The notes beneath the pieces were generated by a model. It saw only the letters and a program-made list of their open reading frames with translations. It did not search any database and was not told the origin of the DNA. 31,976 nt of DNA, taken from positions 1 to 31,976 of the forward strand of contig JAHZFK010000012.1 of assembly GCA_019421385.1 (NCBI GenBank), read 5' to 3'. A program made the position numbers and the translations under genes. Every line of letters starts with the position of its first letter. Within the stretch, counting starts at the first letter, position 1. Shown piece by piece: positions 31,475 to 31,976 of the stretch. The stretch is from Clostridiales bacterium. GTDB lineage: Bacteria; Bacillota; Clostridia; Oscillospirales; Butyricicoccaceae.

Positions 31475-31515
31475 ACGGGCGGTATGGCAGAAGGCTGTGC
31501 CGTCCGTTTTTCTTT
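31475..31515 (+). terminator. Intrinsic terminator after spoVM
   Basis: A 14-bp stem with several G-U pairs (31475-31488 with 31494-31507), a 5-nt loop and TTTTTCTTT. Confidence 0.75.
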
Positions 31516-31532
31516 CCAATCTGAATTTGCAA

Positions 31533-31580
31533 ATTGTTCACAATTGAACGATTGACAGTATTAACTGTTTTGCGTATGAT
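31533..31580 (+). promoter_or_regulatory. MarR gene promoter with overlapping dyads
   Basis: Perfect -35 TTGACA (31552-31557), 17 nt, TATGAT (31575-31580). Two dyads overlap it: ATTGTTCA-CAAT-TGAACGAT (31533-31552, one mismatch) touching the -35, and ACAGT-ATTA-ACTGT (31555-31568, perfect) in the spacer. This is typical of an autorepressed MarR-type gene. Confidence 0.7.
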
Positions 31581-31618
31581 GATGGTAGCAGAAATGCGCG
31601 GAACAGGAAGGTGACGGT

Positions 31619-31976
31619 ATGAAGTGGTGGGAGGAGCGTTTTTTGCTGGATGCAGCAAAAATGGAAAAGCTGTATTGGAATTGTATCCGCGAGGTAGCCA
31701 GCGGCTATCATTTGACGCCGAATGAAATTTCCGTGCTGCTGTTTTTGCGGCGATATGCGCCGGAATTGGATACTGCGACAGATATGGTGCAGCAGCTTGG
31801 AATATCCAAGGCATTGGTCGCGCGGAGCGTGGATTGCCTGTACCGGCGCGGCTTTGTGCAGGGCGAACGCGATGCAAATGATCGACGCATTGTGCATCTG
31901 CATCTGTGCGGCGAGGGCGTTGCAATCGCACAGCGGCTGTACCAGAATGGCTGCCGCGTGGTGGAACAGCTCCGCG
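31619..31976 (+). CDS. MarR-family transcriptional regulator (runs off window)
   Basis: The first 119 residues of a winged-helix regulator; the 3-prime end lies outside the window. The visible core is LTPNEISVLLFLRRYAP (helix 2 region), TATDMVQQLGISKALVARSVDCLYRRGFV (HTH recognition helix region) and the wing ERDANDRRIVHLHL with the conserved Asp-x-Arg-Arg turn. This is the MarR family dimeric repressor layout, so ligand-relieved repression of its own and neighbouring genes is expected. GGAAGGTGA precedes the ATG at 31619, and the promoter carries two dyads. The target and ligand may become clear from genes to the right. Confidence 0.85.
   Translation, partial: MKWWEERFLLDAAKMEKLYWNCIREVASGYHLTPNEISVLLFLRRYAPELDTATDMVQQLGISKALVARSVDCLYRRGFVQGERDANDRRIVHLHLCGEGVAIAQRLYQNGCRVVEQLR

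Noticed and set aside
1..31976. CRISPR arrays, tRNA or rRNA genes
   Set aside because: I looked for regularly spaced repeats and for tRNA/rRNA signatures by eye and saw none; a dedicated scan would be needed to exclude a single tRNA.

Overview
The window looks like a chromosomal segment of a spore-forming, strictly anaerobic gut Clostridia member, probably of the Oscillospirales/Butyricicoccus type. The basis is moderately GC-rich coding DNA, near-universal AGGAGG-type ribosome binding sites, an oxygen-sensitive class III ribonucleotide reductase (nrdD-nrdG), a TM1266-family protein linked to [FeFe]-hydrogenase systems, a DUF1540 protein and a tiny spoVM homologue. The species cannot be fixed from the sequence alone.

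Positions 1-6633 (+) form a tight run of genes: an RsbW-like anti-sigma kinase, an RsbU/SpoIIE-type phosphatase with a membrane-anchored extracellular sensor, a DUF2156 protein, an EamA transporter, a membrane protein ending in a decayed copy of the kinase fold, and a G5/3D-type cell-wall protein. This resembles a partner-switching signalling module whose STAS antagonist and sigma factor are not visible here. A bidirectional terminator separates it from a minus-strand GGDEF diguanylate cyclase (6751-7956).

Positions 8146-16267 are the accessory island and the most unusual part. It has two arms, each pairing a cargo-like protein with a paralogous GNAT acetyltransferase: GNAT plus an 845-residue unknown protein, and a DUF4157 (HELSH) putative metallopeptidase plus GNAT. 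Between them, on the opposite strand, lies a two-module AAA+ ATPase of the kind found in extracellular contractile injection system (eCIS) loci. No sheath, tube, baseplate or spike gene is present, so this looks like a detached cargo/ATPase cassette. The ATPase/DUF4157 half is visibly more AT-rich than its flanks.

Positions 16268-20849 hold a DUF1540 gene, then a strong promoter with a structured leader and intrinsic terminator (riboswitch-like, class not recognised) ahead of a TM1266-family gene and a complete ABC importer (lipoprotein, permease, ATPase). A METTL25/Trm13-like methyltransferase follows. At 20916-23051 a conserved clostridial gene is cut short exactly where a large serine recombinase begins, and its missing half is not in the window.

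Positions 23127-26394 are a deoxynucleotide module (nrdD, nrdG, dut) with an NrdR-box-like palindrome inside the promoter. Positions 26444-31125 are an amino-sugar module: PTS EIIA, nanE, PTS EIICB, an RDD membrane protein and an RpiR/SIS regulator. The absence of nanA and nanK suggests uptake of N-acetylmannosamine directly as its 6-phosphate. The window ends with a 48-residue membrane protein, spoVM, and a MarR-type regulator that runs off the edge and has dyads over its promoter.
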